NCBI GenBank assembly: GCA_023525715.1
Contig: CM042013.1
Span: forward strand, 82,209,994-82,273,993
Reading direction: 5' to 3'
DNA length: 64,000 nt
Source of the DNA: Cichorium intybus
Taxonomy: Eukaryota; Streptophyta; Magnoliopsida; Asterales; Asteraceae
This document shows positions 11,504-23,229 of the stretch, one piece after another. The translations under genes and the position numbers were made by a program. The notes beneath the pieces are model-generated. The model was not told where the DNA came from and did no database searches. It saw nothing but the letters and a program-made list of their open reading frames with translations. Positions within the stretch are counted from its first letter, which is position 1; every line of letters begins with the position of its first letter.

Positions 11504-13418
11504 ATGTGTACCCGCAGGGGTGAGCAAGTATCCCCTTTGCATTTCGATCCTGAGATTGAGCGAACTGCGCGCAAAATCCGTGCACGTAGGCGTTCCAATA
11601 TCATGAGTTTTAGTAATATTAGCAGTAGTCCAGAGCATGTTGCCCAGGAACCCTCGGGTGAGGCAACGGGGATGTCATTTATTCCCCCGGTTTCGGAGTT
11701 TCATTTCGGGAGTACGAGTGCTTCTGGTGGTGCAGTTTCAGCCTCTGTACCTATACCATCATGCACTCCGCCATCGATTCCACCATTTCCACCGGTATCA
11801 CAACCACAATCCACAAACCCATTCACCTCTGCCATGCCTTGGGGAGCGCCGACCCGTGATGGCACCCCAGTTTCTAGACAGCAGACACCTACTTCACAAC
11901 CATTTTCACAACCACAACCAGTATTTTTCAAACCTTAACCTACACAACTGCAACAATACCAGCAACCTCCTTAGCAACAGTACCAATATCCAGAGACCGA
12001 GGAGAGATACGATGAGGAAGATGAAGGATGGGTTCCACCAGCACCACAACAACCGTGGAACCGAGGTCGGGGACCTCCCAGAAGAACACAGCAGCATCAA
12101 CAACCACCAGGTCAGCAGGGGTATAACGATCATCACTTCTACGGTAATCCTGCTCAACCTTTATATTTTGTACAACCGAGGAGGCAATCGGTTGCATCAC
12201 ATTTCCAACCACGGGAATATGATGACTCATCGCCAATTTATATTCCTAAAAATATTGAATCTCAAGTAGAAATAAGGCCTCAATTGTTAGGGATATTACC
12301 GGAGTTTAGGGGGTACAAGCAGGATGACCCATACAATCATTTGTATGAATTTATAGCGATTGCCAATGCTAACACCCCTAGGAATACTAATAGGAACATC
12401 TTTAGGCTTAGGTTATTCCCATTCACTCTTAAAGACAAAGCCAAATACTGGTTTACGTCTTTACCATCAAACAGCATCACCACGTGGGACCAACTCAAGG
12501 CCAAGTTCCTACAAGAATTCTATCCAGCAAGCAAGACGATGGAGATTAGAAGGGTTATTAAGGACTTCCAGCAAAAACCAGGAGAAGCTTTCCACGAAGC
12601 ATTTGATCGGTTAAAGGAGTTATTGCGATCCTGCCCGCACCATGAGGTTCCCAAATGGCAGTTAGTAAAATTGTTCTTTGAAGGATTCAGCGAAACACAT
12701 CAAGCAATGATAAATGCCTCGTCAAGTGGGACATTTATGTGGCAAGAGCCAGAAGACGCTTGGAGATTCCTGGAGCAGTTTGAGCTTAGGATCGAAGGTT
12801 AGTGGAACCATGAAAGATAACACAGTCTATGTAGCAAACATTGAAGCGGAAAGCAAATGGAAGACAGAAATTCAGAAAGAGCTAAGTGTTGTGAGTAAGA
12901 AGTTTAATCAAATGCTCGCGAGGTTTCAGCAAGAGAAAGGAGCATATGTTTTGCATGGGCAAGTTATATGCAATACATGCGGGGGTATAGGACATAATCA
13001 TAATGAGTGCTCAATGACTCATGAGGAGATTAGTCAAGTGCATGGGTATGGTCGATTTCATAACACACCAAGACCATTCTGAAACAATCAACAACGGGAA
13101 GTAAGGCAACAACCAATGAGGCAGCAGCAGGTGCAACCTCCACCTCCAGTGGGAGGTACGAACATTGGTATACAAGAAATCTTTAGGATGTTAGTCAAGC
13201 TTCAGGAAGTGGAGAATTATAATTCAGAAGCAATTATGAAGTTAGGAGAATTGATTATTAAAATAGGAGAAGATAGAGCACAGGAAAAGACACAGGCATT
13301 AAAAGTGCAAGTTAATGAGGTGATTACGCTTAGGAGCGGGAAGAAAGTGGATAACAAGGTCACCGCTCCACCAGTAGACGAGGATAGCGATGTAGAAATA
13401 ATCTTTGATGAAAAATAA
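11504..13418 (+). pseudogene. gag: Athila gag (capsid and zinc knuckle)
   Basis: Structural protein that packages the element's RNA. It starts MCTRRGEQ, has a Pro/Gln-rich leader, then the retrotransposon gag fold: PEFRGYKQDDPYNHLYEF, then KYWFTSLPSNSITTWDQL, then FLQEFYPASKT. A basic region and a CCHC knuckle (CNTCGGIGHNHNEC) follow near 12970-13012, then VITLRSGKK, typical of Athila at the gag/protease border. Breaks: a stop at 11936 and a further stop shortly after in the leader, a stop at 12800 with a change of frame, and stops at 13080 and 13416. From about 12803 the frame matches that of pol, so gag and pol were one reading frame. Confidence 0.85.
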
Positions 13419-16400
13419 GAACTGGAGAAGAAGGGTAAGGAGGAACAAGCAAAGAAGAAGAAGCAAACGAGTACATGGGAGAAAGGAGAATCAAGTGGGA
13501 CAGTTCCTTTTCCTACAGCTTTGGAAAAGCCGGAGAAAAGACCATATGAGAAGAAGGGACCGCAGGCAGAAGATATGTGGGAACTGTTTAGTCAGATTAA
13601 GGTTAACATTCCACTAGTTAAACTTATCAAGGAAGTTCCTACATACGCCAAGTTTCTCAAGGATATGTGCATACATAAGAAACATATATTGTCCCATTTT
13701 CCTAAAATGATCAGCTTACCTGAGAATGTAAGTTCTATTTTAATGGACGCGCTTCCTCCCAAGATGAAGGATCCTGGAGTTCCTCTCATCTCCGTGGATC
13801 TAGGTGATGTGCACATTAAAAGGGCTTTGTTAGATTTAGGTGCAAGTGTGAACATATTACCTGGACAGTTGTTTGATAAGCACGAGTTTGGCACCACGAG
13901 ATCTACCGACGTAATTTTGCAACTGGCTGATAAGTCTACAAAGATCCCTAGGGGAATGCTAGATGATGTTATCATCAAGGTGGGAGAATTTTATTACCCA
14001 GCAGATTTTCTAGTTTTGGACACTCTTCAGGAGACCAATGGAGAACAACCCAGGATCATCTTAGGGCGACCATTCTTAGCCACTGCCAATGCAAATATCG
14101 ATTGTCGCACTGGAGAAATGGGAATATCCTTTGGGCATCAACAGACCAAGATCAACATTTTCAATGCCAATGCCAAGGGAAGTAGCATGGAAGAAGAAGA
14201 GTGCTATCAGGTAGATATCATAGATTAGCTAGTGCAGCAGTTCACTCCTGAGGTACTACAATCAGAGGCAATGAAGATTCAAGAAGAAGGAAGTGTTGAA
14301 GATGATGAGTAGCAAAAAGAAGTAGAAGGAGAGAAGGGTTTGAAGTCTGAAGAATGCGCTCACATAGAGAAGTTACCGACAGAGATTCCAAGGACGTTGA
14401 AACCCTCCTTACAAGAATCACCGAAGCTGGAATTAAAGCCGCTACCAGAACACCTAAAGTATGCCTTTCTAGGGGACAAGGATACTTTGCCCGTGATTTT
14501 AGCTGCAGACTTGACAGGGGAACAAGAGAAGGAATTGCTCAAGGTATTGTCCAAGCACAAGGAGGCCATTGGTTAGATAATCGCGGACTTAAAAGGAATT
14601 AGTCCAACCACATGCATGCATCGAATCATTACAGAAGAAGGAGCTAAACCGGCCAAGGATACGCAGAGGAGATTGAATCCCAATCTGAAGGAAGTTGTAA
14701 AAAAGGAAGTTCTCAAATGGTTAGATGCAGGAATCATATACCCGATTTCTGACAGCGAATGGGTCAGTCCGACACAGACAGTGTTGAAGAAGTCTGGAAT
14801 AACTGTTGTGGATACAAAGGATGGTGATAAGGTATCCACAAGACCCGTAACTGGATGGAGAGTCTGTATCGATTATCGAAAGCTCAACACTGCTACTTCC
14901 AAATACCATTTTCCGTTGCCATTCATTGACCAGATTGTGGAAAAGCTAGCAGGACTGAAGTATTATTGTTTCTTGGATGGGTATTCTGGGTACAATCAGA
15001 TTGCAATTCACCTAGAGGATCAGGCAAAGACAACATTCACGTGTCCTTATGGCACCTTTGTATTTCGTAGAATGCCATTCGGGTTGTGTAATGCGCCTGC
15101 TACATTTCAACGATGCATGATGGCAATCGTTTCTGATATGATTGGTGATGCATTATAAATTTTCATGGACGATTTCTTAATCTTTGGACCGACATTCGAA
15201 GCCTGCTTGGGTCAATTGGAAAAAGTATTGGAAAGATGTGTCGAATCGAATTTGGTGCTCTCCTGGGAAAAGAGCCACTTCATGGTCAATGAAGGGATAG
15301 TGTTAGGTCACGTAGTCTCTGAGAGAGGGTTTGAAGTTGATCGTGCTAAGGTCAAGGTTATATCCACGTTGTCACCCCCAACATCAGTGAAAGGGGTCAG
15401 ATGTTTTTTAGGTCACGCGAGTTTCTATCGTAGGTTTATCAAAGACTTTAGTACCATTTCCAAACCTCTTTGCGGTCTTCTCTTGAAAGATGCGCCATTT
15501 ATTTTTGATGAAGAATGTGTAAAAGCATTCAATATCCTCAAAAATAAATTGGTCGAAGCTCCTATCCTGAAACCGCCTGATTGGACACAACCGTTCGAAA
15601 TAATGTGTGACGCCAGTGACTATGCTGCTGGTGCAGTATTAGGTCAAAAAGTTGATCGGAAACATGTAGTTATTTGTTACGCTAGTAAAACTTTTTCTGA
15701 AGCTCAATTAAATTATACAACTACTGAAAAAGAATTACTTGCCATAGTATTTGCATTAGACAAGTTTCGATCATACATTTGGGGATCCAAGGTAGTAGTT
15801 TACACTGATCATAGCGCTGTTAGACACTTGCTTGCAAAAAAGGAGTCTAAACCTAGATTGATTAGATGGATACTTCTGTTGCAGGAGTTCGATGTGGAGA
15901 TTAAAAACAAAAAGAGAGTAGAGAATGTCGTGGCAGACCATCTTTCTCGATTGCCAGCTGAAGGATTGGAAGCGGGAATCAAGGATTCATTCCCAGATGA
16001 GCAGTTGCTGGAGCTTACTGGAGCTCCTTGGTACGTGAACTACGTGAATTTTTTGGCCACAGGAGCAATACCGACACATTGGACCAAACAAAGACAAAAG
16101 CAATTCCGCATATATGCAAAAAGATTTATATGGGATGACCCTGACCTTTTCAAGGTAGGAGAGGATCAAATAATTCGGCGATGTGTGCCTGATAGTGAAA
16201 TCGGTGAGGTATTGGAGCACTGCCATGCGTCAGCATGTGGAGGGCATTTTAGTGGTAAAAAGACAGGGTACAAGGTTCTCGAAGCTGGATTATACTGGCC
16301 AACAATTTTCAGGGACGCACATCAAACTGCTAAGGAATGCCTCAATTGCCAACAGTTAGGAAACATATCAAAAAGGGATCAGATGCCCTTGAACCCAATC

Positions 16401-17336
16401 TTGGTAGTGGACATTTTTGATGTCAGGGGAATTGACTTCATGGGTCCATTTCCTACGTCACATGGTTATGTTTACATTCTGGTAGCAGTGGATTATGTGT
16501 CTAAATGGATTGAGGCAGAGGCGACCCGTACGAATGACCACCATGTGGTGTGTAAATTCGTGAAGAAAAACATTTTCACTAGGCATGGAGTTCCATGAGT
16601 GATCATAAGTGATGGAGGGTCCCACTTCAAGAATTTTAAATTTGGAAGCTTGCTAAAGCACTATGGAGTGAATCATCGGATTGCAACACCCTAACATCCG
16701 CAGACAAGTCGCCAAGTGGAAGTATCTAATAGGCAAATAAAGGAAATTCTTTAAAAGACTGTCAAAACCGATAGGAAAGATTGGTCACTAAGGCTGGATG
16801 ACGCGCTTTGGGCATACAGAACTGCTTTCAAGACACCAATTGGAACCACTCCATATCGGCTGGTTTATGGGAAAGGCTGTCATCTGCCGGTTGAGCTTGC
16901 CAACCGCGCCTTATGGGCAGTCAAACAAGTCAACATGGACTACACAGAAGCAGGAAAAGAAAGGAAACTCCAGCTGTCGGAGTTAGAGGAGCTACGAGAC
17001 GAAGCATATGAAAACGCAGCCACATACAAATCGAAGATGAAACGATATCACGATGCCAAGCTCCGCTTGAAAACCTTTAAGGTAGGACAGAAAGTGTGAC
17101 TGTACAATTCGCGGTTGAAGATGTTTACTGGGAAACTCAGGAGTAAATGGAATGGCCCTTATGCAGTGGTTAGCATCACAGACTATGGCGCAGTAGAGAT
17201 TCAGGACTTGAAAGGTGGTCAACCATTTAAAGTCAATGGACATAGGCTCAAACCTTATGTCGTTGTGGGCACATTCCAGAAACTGGAAGTGGAGACAGTC
17301 GAATTCGTGGTAGATGTTCCAGTGTATACTGCATAA
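13419..17336 (+). pseudogene. pol: Athila pol: PR, RT, RNase H, integrase
   Basis: Copies the RNA into DNA and inserts it in the genome. In order: aspartic protease with LLDLGASVNI (about 13830); reverse transcriptase with WRVCIDYRKLN, YYCFLDGYSGYNQI and FMDD at 15162-15173; RNase H with FEIMCDASDYAAGAVLG and VYTDHSAVRHLL; the integrase zinc region (CLNCQQLG); and the integrase core with GIDFMGPF, VIISDGGSHF and the Glu in QVEVSNRQI. The C-terminal part ends PVYTA. One frame runs through the whole region, interrupted by eight stops (14226, 14310, 14574, 15156, 16596, 16692, 16752, 17097) and no obvious frameshift. That is decay by point change rather than by indels. Confidence 0.9.
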
Positions 17337-17494
17337 ATCACGTAAGTGTATGTCCGGCTGAAGACGTTAAACTTAGCGCTTGTCGGGAGGCAACCCGATC
17401 GTCATTTGTATATTTGCATAGTAATTCATCACATCCATTTGATAACGGTGAGAAAAGATCAAGTGTGGGGTAATTTTGGTAATTTTGCAATACC

Positions 17495-17597
17495 GCAACG
17501 CGGGATCTTAGGATCCGCGCCGCGCGTATTGAGTTTTCGTGATTATAATTAAAATCAGATTTTTATACGCGACGCAGATAGAAGCTTCCTGCGCCGC
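17495..17597 (+). promoter_or_regulatory. GCGNCGC quartet before env-like gene
   Basis: GCAACGC 17495 with GCGCCGC 17517 (22 bp), and GCGACGC 17569 with GCGCCGC 17591 (22 bp). It lies upstream of the TATA-like TATATAC at 17673, the same order as in the LTR. Confidence 0.55.
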
Positions 17598-17772
17598 GGC
17601 CTTATCTTAATTTGAAATTAAAGATAATCACTAAAACAGAGTTTGGAAGCCATTCAAATTTTCCCACACTTGTATATACTCAATCTGCTAAATTCGTCAT
17701 TCTTTTTACCGTGGTAAAAATCTTCTCAATCAATCAATTCATCTGCATCGTCTTCTCTTCACAACAAATCAA

Positions 17773-18106
17773 GTAAGTTCCTTCTTTCTTCTCTTTTTCT
17801 TTATAGTCTTGAACTTCGACTAAATGCCGCTGTAATTCGTAATGTCGTAATCATCTGGTGAAATTGATAGTAAAATTAGGTTTAGATTACTGTACTTAGT
17901 AAAACCCAATACGTAAATTCGAGTTAACTGGCTTAAATTAGACATAATCATCCGTTTTTGGGTTTAAATGGTTCGCCGCGCCGTGGTCAGTTGCAGTCCA
18001 CGACGTGCAACTTGAATGTTCATTTAACGCGTCACGGTATGCCTGGTGCGCGCCGCGTCGAACGCTGGACATTGCACTCATTATCAATTTTTTATGCATT
18101 CTGCAG
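17773..18106 (+). other. candidate intron in env-like leader
   Basis: Donor-like aatcaa|GTAAGTTCC at 17773 and acceptor-like tttttatgcattctgcAG ending at 18106, six bases from the ATG at 18112. Spliced env-like messages have been proposed for such elements. Here it rests on sequence alone. Confidence 0.4.
17978..18056 (+). promoter_or_regulatory. GCGNCGC quartet in candidate intron
   Basis: GCGCCGT 17978 with ACGACGT 18000 (22 bp), and GCGTCAC 18029 with GCGCCGC 18050 (21 bp). The mismatches to GCGNCGC are all transitions. Confidence 0.5.
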
Positions 18107-18111
18107 GCATT

Positions 18112-19416
18112 ATGTCGTCATCTGGTAGTTCTGAAACACTTGACTGGAATTCTTTGACTACCCAAACTGATAGGGTTCGCGTGGCGAGCTTCCTCAATCG
18201 CCGGGGTGTGTGTCGACATAAGCGTATATTGACCTGCCGCACGGTCAACTGGGAGTTGACCAGGGAATCAGGAATTCTGGATCATCTCAAGGACTGGCTT
18301 GTCCAAGAAGGATACGAGGCAGGGGAGCTAACTTATACCTGCAGGGCACTTGACAATGCCACACAACTGAATGAACCCGTATACCATGAGGTCTTCCTTC
18401 AATTCCTCACCAGTTATCATTTTGATCATAAACAAACTGGTATGGACACTTTGGAGACTGTTCGATTTCGCCTGGGAAATCATGATCGTAGTTGCACTTT
18501 ACGGGAATTCGGGTACCGCATCGGGCTGTACACCGAAGAGTAGTCGCAGACACAGGAGTTTGGGACGTTTCACAGGCGCGCCAGCCGTACCATGGGTGAC
18601 TCTTTCTCGCCAGTTGAGTACTGGAGCACGATATCCTCCACCCGGTACCACGAAAATACGGTCCGGGAATGTTATATGCACCTACCAGCACACCGTATGT
18701 TACATCGGCTCATATCGACCATGTTGTAGCCTCGCGCCGATGAGGAGAAAGTGTTGCCCCGAGAGCTACATTTGATGTGGGCAGCAACGAGGATGTTGGA
18801 AACTTGTAACATCCCATATTTCGTTGCCGACTTTTTCAAACAAATCACCGATGCGCCGATGAAGTTTACCGCATTGGGAGGGGGACATTTCATTACTCGA
18901 TTGGCGGACTCGTATGGACTGATATCTGAGCACACGATTGAGGGACTGGAGGTCATCCCTCCAATCCTGTTTTGTCCACCTGTGACTACATCGCGGGATG
19001 TTATATACGTGGACGATGTGATCATGTCTGTGGATCGTATGCTCTTCCCGGCACTCCGGTCCGAGCCATCTAGAAAGTGGGCAAAGTCGAGCACCATTCT
19101 ACCCCGTGGTCCATCACCAGCCACCATGGAGTCGCGATTCCTCACGGACAAGGTAAAGGCACTCCAGAGGACCATGGAGGCACATATACGGGAGCATCAG
19201 GTCCAGTCTTATGCCATGCACGAGGTGGATAGAAGAACAGAAAACACACAGACACAGCTCCTGTGGTTAGCAGATTGTATGGTCGCACTCATGGCAAAGA
19301 ACAGGTGTACCCCGCCGAGACCCCAGCCGACACTCCGAGGGGAAGAGGAGGAAGAGCCTATGGAGGAGGATCCGGAAGAAGAGGAAGGTGACTATGATGA
19401 TACAGCTCATAATTAA
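18112..19416 (+). pseudogene. Athila env-like ORF (ATHILA ORF-1 family)
   Basis: Third gene of Athila elements, between integrase and the 3' LTR, of unknown biochemical role. It begins MSSSGSSETLDW and continues with VASFLNRRGVCRHKRILTCR, a central HEVFLQFLTSYHF... region with TLREFGYRIGLYTEE, then HLMWAATRMLETCNIPYFVA and a C-terminal coiled-coil-like and acidic tail (EEEEEPMEEDPEEEEGDYDD). It looks like the Pfam ATHILA ORF-1 family. I see no signal peptide and no membrane segment, so an envelope function is not supported here. One frame with stops at 18541 and 18727. The start was chosen because it follows the candidate splice acceptor. Confidence 0.75.
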
Positions 19417-20703
19417 CAAAGGGATGGATGTAATGATGTTTGAAATTTTCTTTTAGTACATTTGTTTTGCATTTTCTTTTAGTTTAGGAATAAATTGTAG
19501 GGAAAGTTGTTTAGGAAAATAAGCCTCTTAAAGGCAGTAGACAGTAACAAAATAGTTGTTTTTGGTGTTGAATCGTTTATTGTGAGATTTCAAATTGTAG
19601 CAATCTGCTGAAATTACCGTGCCGCGGTGTCATTATAGGACGCGACGCGGTCATTTCCCACTTGACGATAGTTTCAACTCTCGTAATCACCGCGACACGC
19701 GTTTTTCAATCACGCACCGCGGTCATCCGCAACACAAACATTTCACTTGTTGTACATTTCTTTGTTTATATTTTATTTGTTATGTTTGCATTCAATGTTC
19801 TGTTGAGTCATGCATGTTATACCAAATGGGAAGGAGTTGTCTCAGAAAAGTGTGGGGTCACCATGCCCCCTCCACTTGTTTTGACCACTGGCGTGTTCAC
19901 TGTGGCGCTACAACTCCAGAATGCAAAATCAAGGACCTTTTTGTTCGAATTTGTACCTGTGATACCGAGTACCAACCAAGCAATTTACCGTCCAAAGGGG
20001 TAACTCTTTCTCCCTTGTTCTAAATAATTTTGTACAACGGGGACGTTGTACGGGTTTAAGTGTGGGGTGTGGACGGTTGAAAGAGTAGTTTTTTTTAAAT
20101 TTTTGCGGGAAATAAGTCAATTTTCAATTTTCAGCAACTTTTTCAATTTTTTTTAATAAATTGTAAGTTTGAAACGAATGGTTTGTGATTGTTTATAGCA
20201 GTGGCATTTTTCAAGAGATACTATGTAGTTGTTACCATGCTATTAGTTTAGTCAAACAAGTTGAGTTTTAGGAGTTAGACGATTAGAGTGTTTTAGGATT
20301 GGAATTTAGGAAAGAACTGTCAATCAGTGGCCTTTGTTGTTCGAGTCGGTATGTCCGAAAAGGGTGGCCTCGAAGAGGCATTTATGCACCTTACCACCTA
20401 AGATCGTCTGGTTTGGGATGGTATTTTCGAAAGCTCGTTACAGGGACAGCATCGAAAGTCATGGACAATTCCTTAATGGCCTTTAGAATCTGAATGAGTA
20501 CGTATACTTCATTGTGGACAGAAAATTTGTAATCAAGGGTTCTCTAGAAAGCCATGAATTCCAAAGAACATTCCGATTATGTTTTCATGAACTATTTCAC
20601 TCTAACTCATAGGGCAATAAGCTTTAAAACTGAACACATTCAAAAATTATTTGAGTCTTAGTTAGAATTTATTAAAAACTCTCTTGCTTGGGGACAAGCA
20701 AGG
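19417..20703 (+). other. Athila 3' noncoding region
   Basis: No conserved frame. It contains the GCGNCGC quartet at 19619-19720 and leads to the polypurine tract. Its last 270 bp are duplicated at 9971-10241. Confidence 0.6.
19619..19720 (+). promoter_or_regulatory. GCGNCGC quartet after env-like gene
   Basis: GTGCCGC 19619 with GCGACGC 19642 (23 bp), and GCGACAC 19692 with GCACCGC 19714 (22 bp). The mismatches are transitions. Confidence 0.5.
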
Positions 20704-20716
20704 CACAAGTGTGGGG
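20704..20716 (+). promoter_or_regulatory. Athila polypurine tract
   Basis: cacaagtgtgggg directly before the 3' LTR. It would prime plus-strand DNA synthesis. Confidence 0.75.
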
Positions 20717-21840
20717 TGTTTGACAACGCCTAGTAATATCACACATTTTAGTCGTTGTTGAGCCCTATTCTTAGTGAAATTATATCATATATATCGTGGT
20801 ATTCTCACTTTTCGTGCCAGTACTTGTTTGGAAGAAAATAATGAAAACAGGGACCAAAAGCGTGCAAATTGGAGGAAGTTTGAAGAAGAAGGCAAAATCA
20901 GGAAAATACGTACGCGCGCCGCGGAAATCAATAAGGCGCGACGCGGATCTAAGGCGGTGGAACAAATTCAAATGCCGATAAAACGGGAAAAGATTAGTAC
21001 GCGCGCCGCGGAAACCATAAATCCGCGGCGCGGCTGCGGGAATTTTGCAACTACAAATAGTGGCTTTTTCCGCCGAAAACCCGAGCAAAACCCTGGTGAA
21101 AAATCGACCTCAAGGCTCTTTGACTCCGAGATTAAGCTTCTGCAACTTCATATTTGGTATTTCTATGTTTTAGAATTTATTTTCCTTTAGCTAGATAGTT
21201 AGAATTCAGTAGCTAGTATCTTTAGGAGTGACAACCACTGATATTAGGCTTTAATTTATGTTTTTGAATCATTTGGTTACTGTTTGTACTCGTGAATCTG
21301 ACTTTGGTTTATAATAATCATTTGGTTACAAGTAATTTTGGTTTTTTCGGTATTTTATGCTTGATATTGGATTGCGCTTGTTGTTTGGTGTTTGGATGTT
21401 TGTATGACCTTGTTTGGACTGAATTCCTTTGCTGATTTCAGTAGCCAACTAGGGTTTGCTTTGTGGGTTGAACTTTAGCTAGTGACTGTTCAGTTGGACC
21501 TTAGTTATTGGTGTAGTTTATGCCTTGGTTTATGTTTGATTGTTTGCCTTTGTTAGCTTCTGAATTAGAGATGTACTTCTGATTTCAGTAAGTGACTAGG
21601 TTTGTTTGGAGTTTAGTTTAGGTTTATGTTTGGTTGGAATTGTTTCAGTTTATGTTTTCTGGGATTAATAGTTAAAAGCTTAGGAACTAAGTCCTCTGAC
21701 TATAGCGTGACACTATAGTTGGTAATCTGTCACCTGACTTGACCACGTAACTCCTGTGGATCGACCCTGACTTCCACTGTGCTAAGTGAGTGTGTTAGGT
21801 ATTTCTTATTTTTGACCGCATGACGACCACTGCGATGTCA
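20717..21840 (+). repeat. Athila 3' LTR
   Basis: TGTTTGACAACGCC to TGCGATGTCA, 1124 bp, partner of 10242-11355. It is followed by attcacacccaagaacac of the C1 LTR. Confidence 0.92.
20916..21031 (+). promoter_or_regulatory. GCGNCGC quartet in 3' LTR
   Basis: GCGCCGC 20916 with GCGACGC 20938, and GCGCCGC 21003 with GCGGCGC 21025. Both pairs are exactly 22 bp apart, and all four copies are perfect here. Confidence 0.6.
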
Positions 21841-22331
21841 ATTCACACCCAAGAACACGAGAAAACCAGACTGACAGATGTTCTATTGGGAAGCAGGCTA
21901 GAGGCATAAACCCTTCTAGGGTTTGTGATTTCACCAAAAGGGAGGGGAGGAGTGGAGTTGGTGGCTCCTTTAGGAAGAATGGGATGCATAGGGTTTGATC
22001 TCGAAGTCTCTATTTATAATGGAGGTTCTCTAGGGTTTCAAACTTAAGGAGCGTGCTTACACTTCACCCCTGGACTGTTTCCATTAATTAAACTTCTTTA
22101 ATTAATTAATATCCAGTCCCTGTAATTAAATTTTTCTAAATTAATTCCAAATTAATTTCTACTTAATTTCTAATTAGTTTCTAATTAATTTATCATAACA
22201 TGAAAAATTAATAAACTAATTTCTCCTAATGTATTACACTATTCGTTTTTTCAGGGTCGTGAGGACAACCCAAAGGACTTGCTATTATTAGAAATAACAC
22301 CAACAATTAATGATCTTGGACACTATTTCCA
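21841..22331 (-). mobile_element. C1 copia 3' LTR, proximal part
   Basis: Minus-strand LTR of the 37924-38637 family. On the minus strand it begins TGGAAATAGTGTCCAAG at 22331, right after a polypurine tract (aagtgggagactcc, 22332-22345), and runs down to the Athila junction at 21840/21841. Confidence 0.7.
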
Positions 22332-22345
22332 GGAGTCTCCCACTT

Positions 22346-23229
22346 GGACAAGTCATCAACTTTGTGTGGTCAAGAACTTATAATAATCAGCAGAGAGTAT
22401 GCCAACCAATGTAACTGTCGAACTCTGATCAAAGTCAAGAGACGACCCTTAGATAAGTGATCAATTATTCCTCTATCCTACAAGATATCATTATGATCCT
22501 GAGACATAGATAATGTCAATCTCAAAGGTTCAAAATTTTGTTTTCCGATAGAGATTTATGATGATTATATCAGACAAATGAATTGAACACATCAATTTAG
22601 TCAGGACCCGGTCAAGTATTTTAATGTCAACATTAAATCATCGAGGGACCCATATAGATCACTTCTCTTTATTAGGGTAGAATGAATAAATAAACTTTAA
22701 CTACATAGTTCTTGTCTACTCATCATATCATACATGCACATACCCTTTATAACTGCCAATTACAGATAGCGTTTGAGTAGACCAATACATAACAGATTTG
22801 TAGAGAAAAAACCCACATGTATATAAGTTTGAAGAATAAGAGTTATTATCATCTTAGAATTAATTGCGACTTAATCCATGAAGTAATATCAAAGCGATGG
22901 TTGTTTCAACACTTGAATCTATATCAAGGACTCGTGAGTGTTAGTCGCAAACTCTATGCTATGCCTAATCTCTATAAGCAATATACTTACTTCCAAGAAT
23001 ACGACTAACTGTGGAGGTTTGAGTAAATTAGTACTCAGGAAGTGGGTTCTAAACATGCAAAACGAAACACAATAATAAATTAATGCAAATGGTAGCAATC
23101 CAGCTTATTGTTAATTCACCACAAAACAATCACCAAATCAGATACAATTTATATTGTTATAAGTTTCAATTTATCAAACTAACAACTAAATCATTTATGC
23201 CATATCACACACAAATCTAATGCCTATGG
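22346..23229 (-). other. C1 copia 3' noncoding region
   Basis: Between the RNase H remnant and the polypurine tract on the minus strand. No conserved frame. Confidence 0.5.

Larger units (their letters stand above)
17337..18111 (+). other. Athila spacer before env-like gene
   Basis: Noncoding. It holds two GCGNCGC quartets (17495-17597 and 17978-18056), a TATA-like TATATAC at 17673-17679 and a candidate intron. This arrangement looks like a separate leader for the env-like gene. Confidence 0.6.
10242..21840 (+). mobile_element. Athila-type Ty3/gypsy retrotransposon
   Basis: LTR (10242-11355), tRNA-Asp primer site, gag, PR-RT-RNase H-integrase, a noncoding spacer, an env-like gene, polypurine tract and LTR (20717-21840), all on the plus strand. 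The tRNA-Asp primer site, the IFMDDFLIFG style of reverse transcriptase and the extra gene after integrase mark the Athila group of the Tat/Athila branch. It lies inside the C1 3' LTR. All genes carry stops, so it is inactive, but its order is complete. Confidence 0.9.

Noticed and set aside
18112..19416. Reading the Athila third gene as a true viral envelope
   Set aside because: No signal peptide, membrane helix or glycoprotein pattern can be seen. It fits the ATHILA ORF-1 type instead.
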